From Paenibacillus vini (GTDB lineage Bacteria; Bacillota; Bacilli; Paenibacillales; Paenibacillaceae): a DNA stretch of 64,000 nucleotides. Positions 14,945 to 24,983 of the stretch are shown here, one piece after another. Within the stretch, counting starts at the first letter, position 1, and the number at the start of each line of letters is the position of its first letter. A program made the position numbers and the translations under genes. Below the pieces are notes generated by a model. It saw only the letters and a list, made by a program, of their open reading frames with translations, made no database searches and was not told the origin of the DNA. Location: the NCBI RefSeq assembly GCF_018403325.1, contig NZ_BOSL01000004.1, positions 1 to 64,000 of the forward strand. Direction: 5' to 3'.

Positions 14945-16774
14945 GTGATAGAACGGATGACAAGAAGCGTAAAATCAATATTTTATGGCAAACCGAGAAA
15001 ACTGGCATTCAAAATACCCTTCGCCTATTTTTTAGTCATCTTGTTTACGGTGGGGTTCAGCTATCTGGTCATGAATCAAATAGCCACGAATACAGCGCAG
15101 AAGAAAATTAATGAGGCGTCATTACAGACCATAACCTCTATACAGACCAACGTGGATTTAATGATCGAAAACGTTAATAACTATTCTAAAATGATATTTT
15201 CGGATCATAATCTGCAAAACCTGTTAAGACAGGGGGACGTGTATGCCAACCTTCAAACCCAGTCTAAGGTCAGCGCTTACTTGTATAATCTTATGCAAGC
15301 GGTTCCTATTATTGACTCGGTCAATATTTTCGATAATTCCGGTCATCGGTTTTCGGTTGGAACAGAGGAATTGCCGACTTTTATGGATGCGAACATAGAG
15401 GATGCTCCCTGGTATGAGCAAGTGGTACAGAATAAAGGGAAGTATATCTTGAGACTAAACGGCAGTGGAACCTTTCAGAAGGGGACCACGGATGATAATT
15501 TCGTATCCTTCATTCGTTTGATCCGGGACATTGATGATACCTCCCGCCTCGGAATCCTCGTTATTAATATCAAAGACGATGCATTTGTCCAGGCTTATTC
15601 CAGTTTGCTCGATCAGAATTCATTGGAAATTGCGATTTTGGATGAAAACAATCAAATTATCGTAGCCGATTCCACGGAAGATCAAAGTGATGCAGTCTTT
15701 AAAGAGCTCCTGACAACGAACAAAGATACGCTGGAGCAACAATTTCAGCAAGGAAATTCAGGGGTTCTTACAATGAGCTCGGATTCGCAGAAATATAGTG
15801 TTTCTTATCTTTCGGACGGACAGGATCATTGGAAATTCGTGAGCATCATGCCGCATAACTCCATTGAGTCACGAAACAAGTCGATCGTGCTGTTGGCGCT
15901 GATCCTGCTGGTGATTAACGGGACGATCTTCTTTGTAAGCTCATTCGTCATTTCGCGCAGTATTATCAATCCGATCCATAAGCTTTTGCGTTCCATGAAC
16001 AAGGCCCCGAGCGGCAACTTTATGAAAGTTAATGTGGAGTTGAACAGTTATGAATTTGAACAGCTCTACAACGGCTACAATCAGATGATTGAACAAATCG
16101 ATCAATTGTTGAAGCGCGTTATTGAGGAGCAGAGAACCATTCGTAAGGCGGAATTAAGTACACTGCAATCCCAGATCAAACCGCACTTCTTATATAACAC
16201 GCTGGATTCCATTACTTCCTTGGCGCTGTCCGGGTTAAACGATCAGGTGTGTTATCTGATTGAAGCATTGGGAAGCTATTATCGGATGAGTGTCAGCAAA
16301 GGAAAAGACGTAATCACGGTCGGTGAAGAAATTGAGATCGTTCGAAACTATTTAAAAATCCAAAATGTACGTTACCAGGATGTTTTTGAGGCTCAATTTG
16401 ACGTAGACGAAGACTGTTATCAGTCCCCGATTCCCAAACTGGTGCTGCAACCATTGGTTGAGAATAGCCTTTATCATGGCATACGACCCAAAGGTGTGAA
16501 AGGAACGATACGAATCAGCGCACGAAATTCAGAAGGAGCAGTGATCCTATCCATAGCTGATGACGGTGTCGGCATGTCAGAGGAAGAAATTACGCAAATT
16601 CTCTATACCGAAAGAAAGGGTGAAATCAAGAGCTTTGGACTGTGGGGAACCATGGAACGCTTGCGAATTTTTTATGGGGATAAAGACTGTGTAACCATTG
16701 AGAGCGAACCCGGAAAGGGAACGATTATAACGCTAATCATACCGAATGGAGTTGATGCATCATGGGAAAATTGA
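14945..16774 (+). CDS. YesM-like sensor histidine kinase
   Basis: A 609-residue membrane kinase. TM1 lies at about 24-43, an extracellular Cache-type sensor follows, TM2 at about 313-335, then HAMP. The His_kinase motif LQSQIKPHFLYNTLDSI carries H414, and the ATPase domain ends with GLWGTMERLRIFYG. The GTG at 14945 is six bases after GGAGGAG. The following response-regulator gene overlaps by 13 bases. Such pairs sense carbohydrates, often with a binding lipoprotein, and control the adjacent transporter; here it probably governs the importer starting at 18463. Confidence 0.94.
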   Translation: MIERMTRSVKSIFYGKPRKLAFKIPFAYFLVILFTVGFSYLVMNQIATNTAQKKINEASLQTITSIQTNVDLMIENVNNYSKMIFSDHNLQNLLRQGDVYANLQTQSKVSAYLYNLMQAVPIIDSVNIFDNSGHRFSVGTEELPTFMDANIEDAPWYEQVVQNKGKYILRLNGSGTFQKGTTDDNFVSFIRLIRDIDDTSRLGILVINIKDDAFVQAYSSLLDQNSLEIAILDENNQIIVADSTEDQSDAVFKELLTTNKDTLEQQFQQGNSGVLTMSSDSQKYSVSYLSDGQDHWKFVSIMPHNSIESRNKSIVLLALILLVINGTIFFVSSFVISRSIINPIHKLLRSMNKAPSGNFMKVNVELNSYEFEQLYNGYNQMIEQIDQLLKRVIEEQRTIRKAELSTLQSQIKPHFLYNTLDSITSLALSGLNDQVCYLIEALGSYYRMSVSKGKDVITVGEEIEIVRNYLKIQNVRYQDVFEAQFDVDEDCYQSPIPKLVLQPLVENSLYHGIRPKGVKGTIRISARNSEGAVILSIADDGVGMSEEEITQILYTERKGEIKSFGLWGTMERLRIFYGDKDCVTIESEPGKGTIITLIIPNGVDASWEN

Positions 16775-18342
16775 AGGTTTTGATCGTTGACGATGAACAT
16801 CTGATACGTAATCTGATTAGAATGCGAATTGATTGGGAAAGCCAAGGTCTGATAATCGTAGGGGAAGCCTCCAATGCACATGAAGCGATGGATATGGTGG
16901 ATGAGCTTAGACCCGATATCATTTTCACAGACATTTATATGCCGTACATTAACGGAATTGAGTTTAGCGGCAAGGTACTAGAGAAATATCCGGATATCAA
17001 AATAGTGGTCGTTACCGGCCACGATGAGTTTGAGTATGCCCAACAGAGTATCAAAATTGGAATTTCGGATTTCATTCTAAAACCGATTCATGCTTCAGAT
17101 CTGCTCCATGTGACCGCCAAGTTAACGCAGAAGATTTATGAGGAACGGACGCGAAATCAAGAACTGGAGAGGCTGAAGAAAGACCTGGAGAGGAATTTCC
17201 CGTATCTCAGGGAGAAATTCCTCTATCAATGGTTAGAAGGTGCTCTTTCAAAAGAGGAAATCCATGAAAAGGCGGAGTATTTCAAACTGCCTGTGTTTTT
17301 CAGCGGTGGTACCTATCAAATTGCCGTGATAGAAATCTCTCCGATATCAGAGAAGCAGACAGAGGAACAGTTGATTCTGTTGGGAATGGAGTGCAGGAAC
17401 AAGATAGAAACGTTCTATAAGGATGATTCCCGGGTGATGATTATTCCAGATACCCGAAATCAAATGGTGATCATTTCATTCAGCCAGACAACGCATCTTG
17501 TCAGCGATTGCGAATCGATTCAGGCCACTTTGCTCAAATCGTACAAATGCTTGGTGAACATCGGGATCGGGCGAAGACGCGATAAAATGCAAGAAGCGCA
17601 CCTGGGGTATCAGGAAGCCTGTCGTGCAATTCACTACAAAGCGTTCGTCGGACATAATCAGGTAGTTTGCTTTGAGGATATCGTGGACAACCGGGAAGAG
17701 TACTATCGGTCTAATCCGGAGCTTCTTCAGCAACTGCAGTTCTGCATCAGTGTCGGTTCGTCCGAGCGGGCGACGGAGATTCTTGAGCAAATATTCAATG
17801 TTTCGTTCTCCGGTGTATCACAATTCCGGATGGCGGCGATGGATGTCATTACCGAATGTCAGCGGGCGGCGATGGAGCAGCAGATCGAAGATGAACAAGC
17901 GCAGAATGCGGAAACCCTGGTCTCGATTCTCACGGCAGACAATCTTCCGGAATTGATGAACATACTGGAAAGGTATGTCCTTTACGTTTGCCAAACGATT
18001 CATTCGAAATTCCAAACCAAAGAAGGCAACCTGATCAGCCAGGTGAAAGAGTATCTGGAGAATCATATGAGTGATCCCCAGGTTGGATTGGCCAGTACCG
18101 CTGCCGCATTCTTTATCAGTCCAGGCCATTTGGGACGGCTTATGAAGAAGGAGACGGGGCAGACCTTTGTGGAGTATCTTACCCATGTTCGCATGAAAAG
18201 AGCTGAAAACCTTCTGAAAACGACTGATTTAAAAGGATACGAGGTTGGTGAACAGGTAGGAATCCCGGACCCGCACTATTTCAGTGTTCTCTTTAAGAAA
18301 ACGACCGGCAGGTCTATGAATGAGTATCGGAACGGAAAATGA
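16762..18342 (+). CDS. YesN-like response regulator (REC + AraC HTH)
   Basis: A 526-residue response regulator. The receiver domain has the acidic pair in VLIVDDEH, phosphoacceptor D57 in FTDIYMP, VVTGHDEF and K in LKPIHASD. A long middle region precedes the C-terminal AraC-type HTH (from about residue 425) with LASTAAAFFISPGHLGRLMKKETG and IPDPHYFSVLFKKTTGRSMNEYR. It is translated in overlap with the kinase. It probably activates the downstream importer and GH51 genes; the HTH lacks the usual VGY motif and reads VGIPDPHYF. Confidence 0.94.
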   Translation: MGKLKVLIVDDEHLIRNLIRMRIDWESQGLIIVGEASNAHEAMDMVDELRPDIIFTDIYMPYINGIEFSGKVLEKYPDIKIVVVTGHDEFEYAQQSIKIGISDFILKPIHASDLLHVTAKLTQKIYEERTRNQELERLKKDLERNFPYLREKFLYQWLEGALSKEEIHEKAEYFKLPVFFSGGTYQIAVIEISPISEKQTEEQLILLGMECRNKIETFYKDDSRVMIIPDTRNQMVIISFSQTTHLVSDCESIQATLLKSYKCLVNIGIGRRRDKMQEAHLGYQEACRAIHYKAFVGHNQVVCFEDIVDNREEYYRSNPELLQQLQFCISVGSSERATEILEQIFNVSFSGVSQFRMAAMDVITECQRAAMEQQIEDEQAQNAETLVSILTADNLPELMNILERYVLYVCQTIHSKFQTKEGNLISQVKEYLENHMSDPQVGLASTAAAFFISPGHLGRLMKKETGQTFVEYLTHVRMKRAENLLKTTDLKGYEVGEQVGIPDPHYFSVLFKKTTGRSMNEYRNGK

Positions 18343-18462
18343 CGGGTAAAGAGATGTTCGAATTTTAAAAGACGATGTGCGGATTTTGAATGGAGTTATT
18401 AAGGGTACTTCCCTAAAATGACTACTAGAAGCAGCGATTTCACAAATAGGGAGGTCAAAGAG

Positions 18463-19782
18463 ATGAAAGCGTTATTAAAAAAATCATTGAGCATTATTCT
18501 GGCGGTAGGGATTGCAGGAAGCCTGGCCGCATGCTCCTCGGATTCGTCCGGTGGGAAATCTTCGGGCAAGGATGGAAGCGGTTCCATAAAGTTGACACTA
18601 TGGGATCAGTCGGTTGGTAATACGGATCCATCGGCTAAATTGTTGCCGCAAATTATTGAGAAATGGAATAGTGAGCATCCAAATATCCAAATTGAACGCA
18701 CAGGCACAACCGGCGAACAGTATAAGACCAAAATCAAGACCTCATTAGCCGCAAGCGAAGCGCCTGACCTGTTTTACGGTATGGGTGGCGGCAGCTTCAT
18801 GCAGCCTTATATTGAATCCGGAAATGTTCTTGAAATCACCAACTATTTAACGGACGACGTGAAGTCGAGAATGGCCCCAGGAATGTCGGAAGCCATTGAA
18901 GTGGATGGGAAAATCTATACACTGCCCGTTTACACCCACATTGCAAATCTTTTTGTGAATACCGAGTTGTTCGATAAAGCGGGAGCCCAAATCCCGACGA
19001 CTTATACAGAATTGCTGGATGCCGTAGAGAAATTGAAGGCAGCGAACATTACTCCGGCTCTCATTGGAGAGAAAGACCGGTGGCCTGGGATGTACTGGTA
19101 CGACATTATTGCCATGCGGCAAGCAGGGAATGAAGCGGTCATCGAAGCGTTTAAGGATCCATCCAAATGGAATTCGCCGGATTTCATTGCTGCAGCTACC
19201 AAAATGCAGGAGCTGGCAAAGGCAGGCGCCTTCAACAGCAGTATGTTCAGCATGAGCTATGATGAAATGCTGGGTGCGTTTAATGCGGGTAACGGAGCCA
19301 TGATGTTCCAGGCGAACTGGGTGAATGCCGGCATCGAAGATGACTCCTCGGCCGTTAAAGGCAAGGTAAAAGTAATTCCTTTCCCGGTTTTTGAAGACGG
19401 TAAAGGGAAGAACACTGAAATTTTCGGCGGGGCGGTCGATGGTTTCTATGTCAGCAGCACCACAAAGCATCCGAAGGAAGCCGTTGAGTTCCTTATGTAT
19501 TTAAGCGAGCAACTTGGTACGCAGGGCTTTCTTGCCGGAGCAGGTCTTCCTAGCTGGAACATTGATGGCCTTGATACTTCAGGCCTTTCCGAACTCGACA
19601 AATCTGCTGCAGACATCATGAAAACAGCTACCTCGTTTATCGCATGGTGGGATAATATTCTTCCGGCCGAATCTGCGGAAACCCACAAAAACCTAATTGC
19701 ACAACTCTTGGCGGACGATATCACTCCAGAGGAATTCTGCAAACAAATGGCACAGCTTAAACCGACGGAACTAAGTCTCTAA
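18463..19782 (+). CDS. Sugar-binding lipoprotein of ABC importer (arabinoxylan locus)
   Basis: A 439-residue family 1 extracellular solute-binding protein. The signal peptide ends in GSLAACSS (lipid-attached cysteine near residue 24). The mature part shows TLWDQSVGNTD and EKWNSEHPNIQIERTGTTGEQYKTKIK, typical of sugar binders. The ATG at 18463 is seven bases after GGAGGT. It is followed by a 15-bp hairpin and the two permease genes. Context (GH51 downstream) suggests arabino-oligosaccharides, but the ligand is inferred. Confidence 0.93.
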   Translation: MKALLKKSLSIILAVGIAGSLAACSSDSSGGKSSGKDGSGSIKLTLWDQSVGNTDPSAKLLPQIIEKWNSEHPNIQIERTGTTGEQYKTKIKTSLAASEAPDLFYGMGGGSFMQPYIESGNVLEITNYLTDDVKSRMAPGMSEAIEVDGKIYTLPVYTHIANLFVNTELFDKAGAQIPTTYTELLDAVEKLKAANITPALIGEKDRWPGMYWYDIIAMRQAGNEAVIEAFKDPSKWNSPDFIAAATKMQELAKAGAFNSSMFSMSYDEMLGAFNAGNGAMMFQANWVNAGIEDDSSAVKGKVKVIPFPVFEDGKGKNTEIFGGAVDGFYVSSTTKHPKEAVEFLMYLSEQLGTQGFLAGAGLPSWNIDGLDTSGLSELDKSAADIMKTATSFIAWWDNILPAESAETHKNLIAQLLADDITPEEFCKQMAQLKPTELSL

Positions 19783-19802
19783 TCCTTGAATAAACCCAAA
19801 CG

Positions 19803-19835
19803 AGATGTGGTCAGGGACTGTCCCTGACCACATCT
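19803..19835 (+). repeat. Intercistronic hairpin between binding protein and permease genes
   Basis: AGATGTGGTCAGGGA (19803-19817) and TCCCTGACCACATCT (19821-19835) are perfect 15-bp arms around CTG, followed only by TTT. It lies between the binding-protein stop and the permease ribosome site. By analogy with malE-malF REP sequences it may stabilise upstream mRNA and lower permease expression. Confidence 0.85.
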
Positions 19836-19852
19836 TTGAGAGGAGAACCATA

Positions 19853-20722
19853 ATGAATTCTGTATTTTCCAACAAGAAGGCTATTGCTATATTTGTCCTG
19901 CCTACCCTCCTCATATTCTGTGGAATTGTATTAGTTCCGATCTTCGTTTCCAGCTACTATAGTTTATTGGATTGGAATGGCGTCGGCAAAGGTGCGTTTA
20001 TTGGACTGGATAATTATAAAGAGATGTTCACGGATACACGGGCACTAAATTCCATCAAAAATTCCATGCTGTTTGCGGCAGCGTCTATTTTCATTCAGTT
20101 GCCGATCTCTCTTGTACTTGCCCTTATACTGGCATCCACGATCAAGGGTGAAGGGTTTTACCGTACGGTATATTTCATTCCGGTGTTGATTTCGACCGTT
20201 GTAATCGCTCAACTGTGGTCCAAAATCTATAATGCGGATTATGGCCTTTTAAACTGGTTGCTCGAGAATATAGGTCTTGCAAATTTGGCACAAGACTGGC
20301 TTGGACAAAAGGATACTGCGCTTGTCGCTTCTTTTATTCCGACGCTTTGGCAGTACGTGGGTTACCATATGTTGCTGATGTATGCCGGCGCCAAATCGAT
20401 TTCGCAGGATATTTTTGAAGCGGCTAAAATTGACGGAGCTTCCCCTATACGGACTGCATTTTCCATTACAATTCCGTTAATGCGCCCTATTCTCAAAGTG
20501 TGTCTTGTCTTCTCGGTAATCGGAGCATTTAAAGTGTTCGACCTCATTTATGTATTGACTGGCGGAGGGCCTTTATTTACCACGGAGGTGCCGAGCACGC
20601 TGATGTATACCACCATATTTGATACTTACAGATATGGCTATGGCAGTGCGATATCCGTCTTTATTATATTGGAATGCTTAATATTTACAGTCATCATTAA
20701 TAAGTTTTTCAAAACAGAATAG
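19853..20722 (+). CDS. Sugar ABC transporter permease 1
   Basis: A 289-residue inner-membrane permease with six predicted helices (MalF/UgpA type). The EAA loop is present: DIFEAAKIDGASPIRTAFSITIPLMRP. The ATG at 19853 is preceded by AGGAG; an earlier in-frame ATG would start inside the hairpin. It forms a heterodimer with the next permease. No ATPase gene is nearby, so a shared MsmX-like ATPase is assumed. Confidence 0.94.
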   Translation: MNSVFSNKKAIAIFVLPTLLIFCGIVLVPIFVSSYYSLLDWNGVGKGAFIGLDNYKEMFTDTRALNSIKNSMLFAAASIFIQLPISLVLALILASTIKGEGFYRTVYFIPVLISTVVIAQLWSKIYNADYGLLNWLLENIGLANLAQDWLGQKDTALVASFIPTLWQYVGYHMLLMYAGAKSISQDIFEAAKIDGASPIRTAFSITIPLMRPILKVCLVFSVIGAFKVFDLIYVLTGGGPLFTTEVPSTLMYTTIFDTYRYGYGSAISVFIILECLIFTVIINKFFKTE

Positions 20723-20733
20723 GGGGGAGCAAA

Positions 20734-21591
20734 GTGAGTACTGCAAAAGGGCTGTTGCAAAGAAGGCCAAACTTCATTGGGAAAATACTACTGCAAGGGT
20801 TTTTAATCATTGTAACGATCATACAAATTTACCCCCTTATCTGGTTGGCATTTTTCTCACTGAAAGACAATAGTGAAATATTCAGCGGCGATGTCGTGGG
20901 GCTTCCGAAGAAATTCCTCTGGAGCAACTATGCTAAGGCATTATCGGACGGTCATGTATTAAATTATTTTTTTAACAGCGTGTTAGTAACTGCCGCTTCC
21001 ATCATCCTTGTATTGATCTTGTCCGCAATGACGGGGTATGCCATTTCGAGAATGAATTGGAAGTTAAGCAACTTAACGATGACGCTGATCCTCCTCGGGA
21101 TGATGGTCCCGATTCATGCAGCTCTGTTACCGCTGTTTATGGTTCTGAAGAACTTGCATTTATTGAATACCTATTGGTCCCTGATTATTCCTTATGTCGC
21201 CTTTGGTATCCCGCTCGCGGTGTTCATCCTTAGCAGCTTCTTTAAGGGAGTGCCCCGCGAAATGGAAGAGTCGGCGGTGATGGACGGATGCGGGATTTAC
21301 AAAACCTTTTTTTCGATTATGTTGCCGCTGGTCAGTCCAGCTATAGCGACGGTGGCGATATTTACATTCCTGGCTTGTTGGAACGAGTTAATGTTTGCGA
21401 CGACCTTCATCAATAATGAATCCTATCAGACTTTGACGGTAGGGATGATGTCGATGGTCGGGACCTATATTACGCAATGGGGAATTATTGGAGCGGGACT
21501 CATGATCGCTACAATCCCAACGATAATTATCTATTTGCTGCTCAACAAACAGGTGCAGAAGAGTATGATCGCAGGCGCTGTCAAAGGATAA
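20734..21591 (+). CDS. Sugar ABC transporter permease 2
   Basis: A 285-residue MalG/UgpE-type permease starting with GTG after a GGGGGG ribosome site. Six helices are evident and the EAA loop reads EMEESAVMDGCGIYKTFFSIMLPLVSP. It follows the first permease by 11 bases and completes the membrane part of the importer. Confidence 0.94.
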   Translation: MSTAKGLLQRRPNFIGKILLQGFLIIVTIIQIYPLIWLAFFSLKDNSEIFSGDVVGLPKKFLWSNYAKALSDGHVLNYFFNSVLVTAASIILVLILSAMTGYAISRMNWKLSNLTMTLILLGMMVPIHAALLPLFMVLKNLHLLNTYWSLIIPYVAFGIPLAVFILSSFFKGVPREMEESAVMDGCGIYKTFFSIMLPLVSPAIATVAIFTFLACWNELMFATTFINNESYQTLTVGMMSMVGTYITQWGIIGAGLMIATIPTIIIYLLLNKQVQKSMIAGAVKG

Positions 21592-21625
21592 GGGCCGAAA
21601 GAAAGACTAGAAGGGAGTTATTAAG

Positions 21626-23113
21626 ATGAAAGCAACGATTACGGTCAATACCGATCAGACTTCGGGTACGATCAGCCGTCATATTTACGGGCATTTCGCC
21701 GAGCATCTCGGCCGCTGCATCTACGAAGGCATCTGGGTGGGCGAAGACTCACCGATCCCGAATACCCGCGGTATCCGGAACGATGTTCTGGAGGCTTTGC
21801 GCAACCTCAGCATACCGGTGCTTCGCTGGCCGGGCGGGTGCTTTGCCGATGAGTATCACTGGAAGGACGGCGTCGGCCCGAGGGAACAGCGCAAACGCAT
21901 GGTCAATACAAACTGGGGCGGCGTCGTGGAGAACAACCACTTTGGCACGCATGAGTTTTTCGATCTGTGCGAGCTGCTGGATACAGAGCCGTATATCTGC
22001 GGGAATGTCGGCAGCGGTACGGTTCAAGAGATGCAGGAATGGGTCGAGTACATGACCTTTGACGGTGAATCACCGATGGCGGACTGGCGGAAGGCGAACG
22101 GCCGGGAGAAGCCCTGGAAGCTGAAATATTTCGGGGTAGGAAATGAGAACTGGGGTTGCGGCGGCAACATGCGGGCGGAGTATTACGCGGACGAATACCG
22201 CCGGTTCCAGACGTATGTCCGGAATTATGGCGAGAATCGCGTTTATAAAATTGCCGGCGGAGCCAACGTCGACGACTACCACTGGACGGAGACGCTGATG
22301 CGTGAAGCCGGCGGGCATATGGATGGCCTCAGTCTGCATAACTATACGGTACCGGGTGGATTTGAAGTTAAACGTCCGGCGCTGGGATTCGATGAAGCGG
22401 AATGGTTCGAGACGATGCAGTTAGCGCTCCATATGGACGAACTCATTGTGCGACATTCGGCGATCATGGACCAATACGATCCGAAGAAACGGGTCGGCCT
22501 AATCGTCGACGAGTGGGGAACCTGGTTCCAGGTGGAGCCGGGTACGAATCCGGGCTTCTTGTATCAGCAGAACTCCCTGCGGGATGCGCTTGTTGCAGGT
22601 CTGCATTTCCACGTGTTCCATCGTCATTGTGATCGCGTCCATATGGCGAACATTGCCCAAACCGTCAATGTGCTGCAGGCGATGATTTTAACGGAAGGCG
22701 ACAAAATGCTGCTGACGCCGACGTATCACGTGTTTGAGATGTTCAAGGTGCACCAAGATGCGGAGGCGCTTGCGCTTCATCTTGAGACGGGCGATTACCA
22801 AGTGGGCAGCGAATCGATTCCTCAGGTGAGCGCTTCGGCATCGAAGCGGCCGGACGGAACGATCGACATCAGCCTGTGCAACGTCGACCCGCACCGCCAG
22901 GCGGACGTATCTCTGCGGTTGCGCGGATTGGGCGGAGAATTGAATGTCAGCGCCCGGGTGCTGACTCACGAAGATATGAATGCTCATAACACATTCGATC
23001 AACCGGAGACCGTGAAGCCGCAGGTGTTCGACGGCGTCACGAGCCTAACCGTTGACGGCTTGTCGGCAACGCTGCCACCGATGTCCGTGGTAGTACTGAC
23101 GTTACACTCATAA
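21626..23113 (+). CDS. abfA: Alpha-L-arabinofuranosidase, GH51
   Basis: A 495-residue cytoplasmic GH51 enzyme that removes alpha-L-arabinofuranosyl groups from arabino- and arabinoxylo-oligosaccharides with retention. The acid/base E174 lies in [10 protein letters not shown] and the nucleophile E296 in VDEWGTWF. The N-terminal strand [24 protein letters not shown] and [13 protein letters not shown] are family hallmarks. The C-terminal beta-sandwich begins near residue 390. It sits directly downstream of the importer with AGGGAG as ribosome site. GC content is visibly higher than in the preceding permeases. Confidence 0.96.
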   Translation: MKATITVNTDQTSGTISRHIYGHFAEHLGRCIYEGIWVGEDSPIPNTRGIRNDVLEALRNLSIPVLRWPGGCFADEYHWKDGVGPREQRKRMVNTNWGGVVENNHFGTHEFFDLCELLDTEPYICGNVGSGTVQEMQEWVEYMTFDGESPMADWRKANGREKPWKLKYFGVGNENWGCGGNMRAEYYADEYRRFQTYVRNYGENRVYKIAGGANVDDYHWTETLMREAGGHMDGLSLHNYTVPGGFEVKRPALGFDEAEWFETMQLALHMDELIVRHSAIMDQYDPKKRVGLIVDEWGTWFQVEPGTNPGFLYQQNSLRDALVAGLHFHVFHRHCDRVHMANIAQTVNVLQAMILTEGDKMLLTPTYHVFEMFKVHQDAEALALHLETGDYQVGSESIPQVSASASKRPDGTIDISLCNVDPHRQADVSLRLRGLGGELNVSARVLTHEDMNAHNTFDQPETVKPQVFDGVTSLTVDGLSATLPPMSVVVLTLHS

Positions 23114-23150
23114 GTGGATCTTTTGACATGAATAGGGGGGTGTTGTTGCT

Positions 23151-24125
23151 GTGAAATACCGAAACCTTGGCAAATGGGGACTAAAAGTGAGTGAAATTGC
23201 TCTGGGAAGCTGGATGACTGATGTTCAAACCCCGGAATCAGTGGACACGGCGAAGAAGAGCATTAGACGCGCCTATGATCTTGGTGTTAATTTTTTTGAC
23301 TGCGCAGATGCGTATAGCGGCGGACAAGCAGAAATTTTTCTCGGAAATATATTAAAGGAATTCGAACGGAGCTCCTTTGCAGTCTCAAGTAAAGTGTTCT
23401 TTCCGACCGGAAACGGAGTCAACGACAGAGGACTGTCCAGGAAGCACATCATCGAACAAATAGACAAGTCTCTTACAAATCTTCAAGTGGACTATTTAGA
23501 TCTGTACTTTTGTCATCGGTATGATGAGAGCACCCCTTTGGAAGAAACTCTGCAAGCCATGAGTGATTTAGTCGCGCAAGGTAAGGTGCTGTATTACGGC
23601 GTAAGCGAATGGACGCCCGTACAGCTTACGGAAGCATTGTATCTTATCAAGGAGATGGGCCTTCGCCCCATGTCGGTCATACAGCCGCAATATAATATGA
23701 TGGACAGATATATTGAGGACGAAATCATGGGGATCTGCCAGAAGCATGGATTGGGAATCGTTCCGTTCAGTCCGCTGTCACAAGGGCTTCTTACCGGCAA
23801 ATACCGGAAAGGTCAGGTCATCCCCGAGGGTTCCCGGGCAACGCATCAGGCGGACAGGCAAATTAACAATCTCCTTACCGAGGATCATTTGGATAAGGTT
23901 GAAAGATTAATTCAAGTAGCGGAAGGATTGGGTACAAACCTTTCCGTACTTGCACTGGCATGGTGTCTTAGAAAACCTCAAATCAGCAGTCTGATCACCG
24001 GTGCTTCAAGACCGGAACAGATAGAAAACAATATTGCTGCAAGCGGATTTGAACTTTCGGAAGAAATATTAACTGAAATCGAGCACATTCTGGATTATAA
24101 ACCCACGGTTCGTAAAATAGGTTAA
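23151..24125 (+). CDS. Aldo/keto reductase (potassium-channel beta-subunit-like)
   Basis: A 324-residue NADPH-dependent reductase. The tetrad is visible: D in FFDCADAYSGG, the Tyr of that motif, K in SSKVFFPTG and H in YFCHRYDES. The C-terminus has LVALAWCLRKPQ-type sequence and SSLITGASRPEQIENN. It begins with GTG 38 bases after the GH51 gene and may reduce released sugars such as L-arabinose or D-xylose, which is an inference from context. Confidence 0.92.
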   Translation: MKYRNLGKWGLKVSEIALGSWMTDVQTPESVDTAKKSIRRAYDLGVNFFDCADAYSGGQAEIFLGNILKEFERSSFAVSSKVFFPTGNGVNDRGLSRKHIIEQIDKSLTNLQVDYLDLYFCHRYDESTPLEETLQAMSDLVAQGKVLYYGVSEWTPVQLTEALYLIKEMGLRPMSVIQPQYNMMDRYIEDEIMGICQKHGLGIVPFSPLSQGLLTGKYRKGQVIPEGSRATHQADRQINNLLTEDHLDKVERLIQVAEGLGTNLSVLALAWCLRKPQISSLITGASRPEQIENNIAASGFELSEEILTEIEHILDYKPTVRKIG

Positions 24126-24159
24126 TGACGATTCATGACGAATCGAAAGGAGTAGCCTA

Positions 24160-24786
24160 ATGACCACACTATCGCTGGTTCATAGAGTTTCAACCCGGGA
24201 CAAGGCGGTCGCTTTTACATTCGACGACGGGCCGCATCCCTTGTATACTCGGCAGCTGCTGGATATTTTTCGCAAGGCGAACGGGAAAGCGACATTTTTT
24301 ATGATCGGTCAGGAAATCGATGCGTTCGAAGACATTGCGGCGGAAGTCCATCAAGCCGGCCATGAGATTGCCAATCATACTTACTCGCACCCTGATTTGA
24401 CCAAACTTACGCTGGAGGAAGCGCGGGCTGAAATTCAGCAGGCGGATGAAAGAATTCGTCAGATTACGGGACAACCCGTGTTGAGTTTTAGACCTCCGTA
24501 TTTTGGCGTGAATGAGGACATTCTTTCACTTGCCGCAGAGTTTGGATATACCTCGATCGGCACTGTCAACGGCGAGGCGAAGGATTGGGAACAACCCGGA
24601 GTAGAGTTTATTTTGGATCACACGAGGCCTACGATTGAGAATGGCAGCATTTTTATGTTCCATGACGGGTATGGCGAACGGGCCCAGACGATTGAAGCTG
24701 TAAAAGTTTTGCTGGAAGAGCTTGCTGCCGAAGGGTATAGGTTCTTGACGGTGAGCGAGCTGTTGGAGCTTGCTGACCAAGCCTGA
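24160..24786 (+). CDS. Polysaccharide deacetylase (NodB family, CE4)
   Basis: A 208-residue NodB-homology protein. The CE4 motifs are in order: TFDDGPHP (motif 1, with catalytic and metal-binding Asp), HTYSHPDL (motif 2, two metal His), RPPYFG (motif 3) and FMFHDGYGE (motif 5). No signal peptide is visible, so it appears cytoplasmic, unlike cell-wall deacetylases. Perhaps it deacetylates imported acetylated oligosaccharides; this is inferred. AAAGGAG lies about eight bases before the ATG. Last gene of the locus. Confidence 0.93.
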   Translation: MTTLSLVHRVSTRDKAVAFTFDDGPHPLYTRQLLDIFRKANGKATFFMIGQEIDAFEDIAAEVHQAGHEIANHTYSHPDLTKLTLEEARAEIQQADERIRQITGQPVLSFRPPYFGVNEDILSLAAEFGYTSIGTVNGEAKDWEQPGVEFILDHTRPTIENGSIFMFHDGYGERAQTIEAVKVLLEELAAEGYRFLTVSELLELADQA

Positions 24787-24835
24787 ATGAAATAGGGCCC
24801 GAAGGTTATTCATAAGCGTGCCGGAAATATCAGAG

Positions 24836-24875
24836 GAGCGATCTCTTACAGGGGTAAGAGATCGCTTCTTTTATT
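24836..24875 (+). terminator. Terminator of the arabinoxylan locus
   Basis: GAGCGATCTCTTAC pairs with GTAAGAGATCGCTTC around a small loop, followed by TTTTATT. Confidence 0.9.
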
Positions 24876-24909
24876 ATAATTTGAATTGGAAAAACCACCC
24901 TCCACCCCC

Positions 24910-24962
24910 TTGACATCCCAAACCATCGTTGTTAATATCTAACCGACAGACAGTCGGTCGGT
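24910..24962 (+). promoter_or_regulatory. Promoter and operator of the TetR-ABC exporter unit
   Basis: TTGACA (24910-24915) and TAATAT (24933-24938) are 17 bases apart. Just downstream ACCGACAGAC-A-GTCGGTCGGT (24942-24962) is a near-perfect 21-bp palindrome with one mismatch, of the classic TetR-family type, covering the expected transcription start. Autorepression by the next gene is likely. Confidence 0.85.
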
Positions 24963-24983
24963 AATGAAGGAGGCACCAGATAA

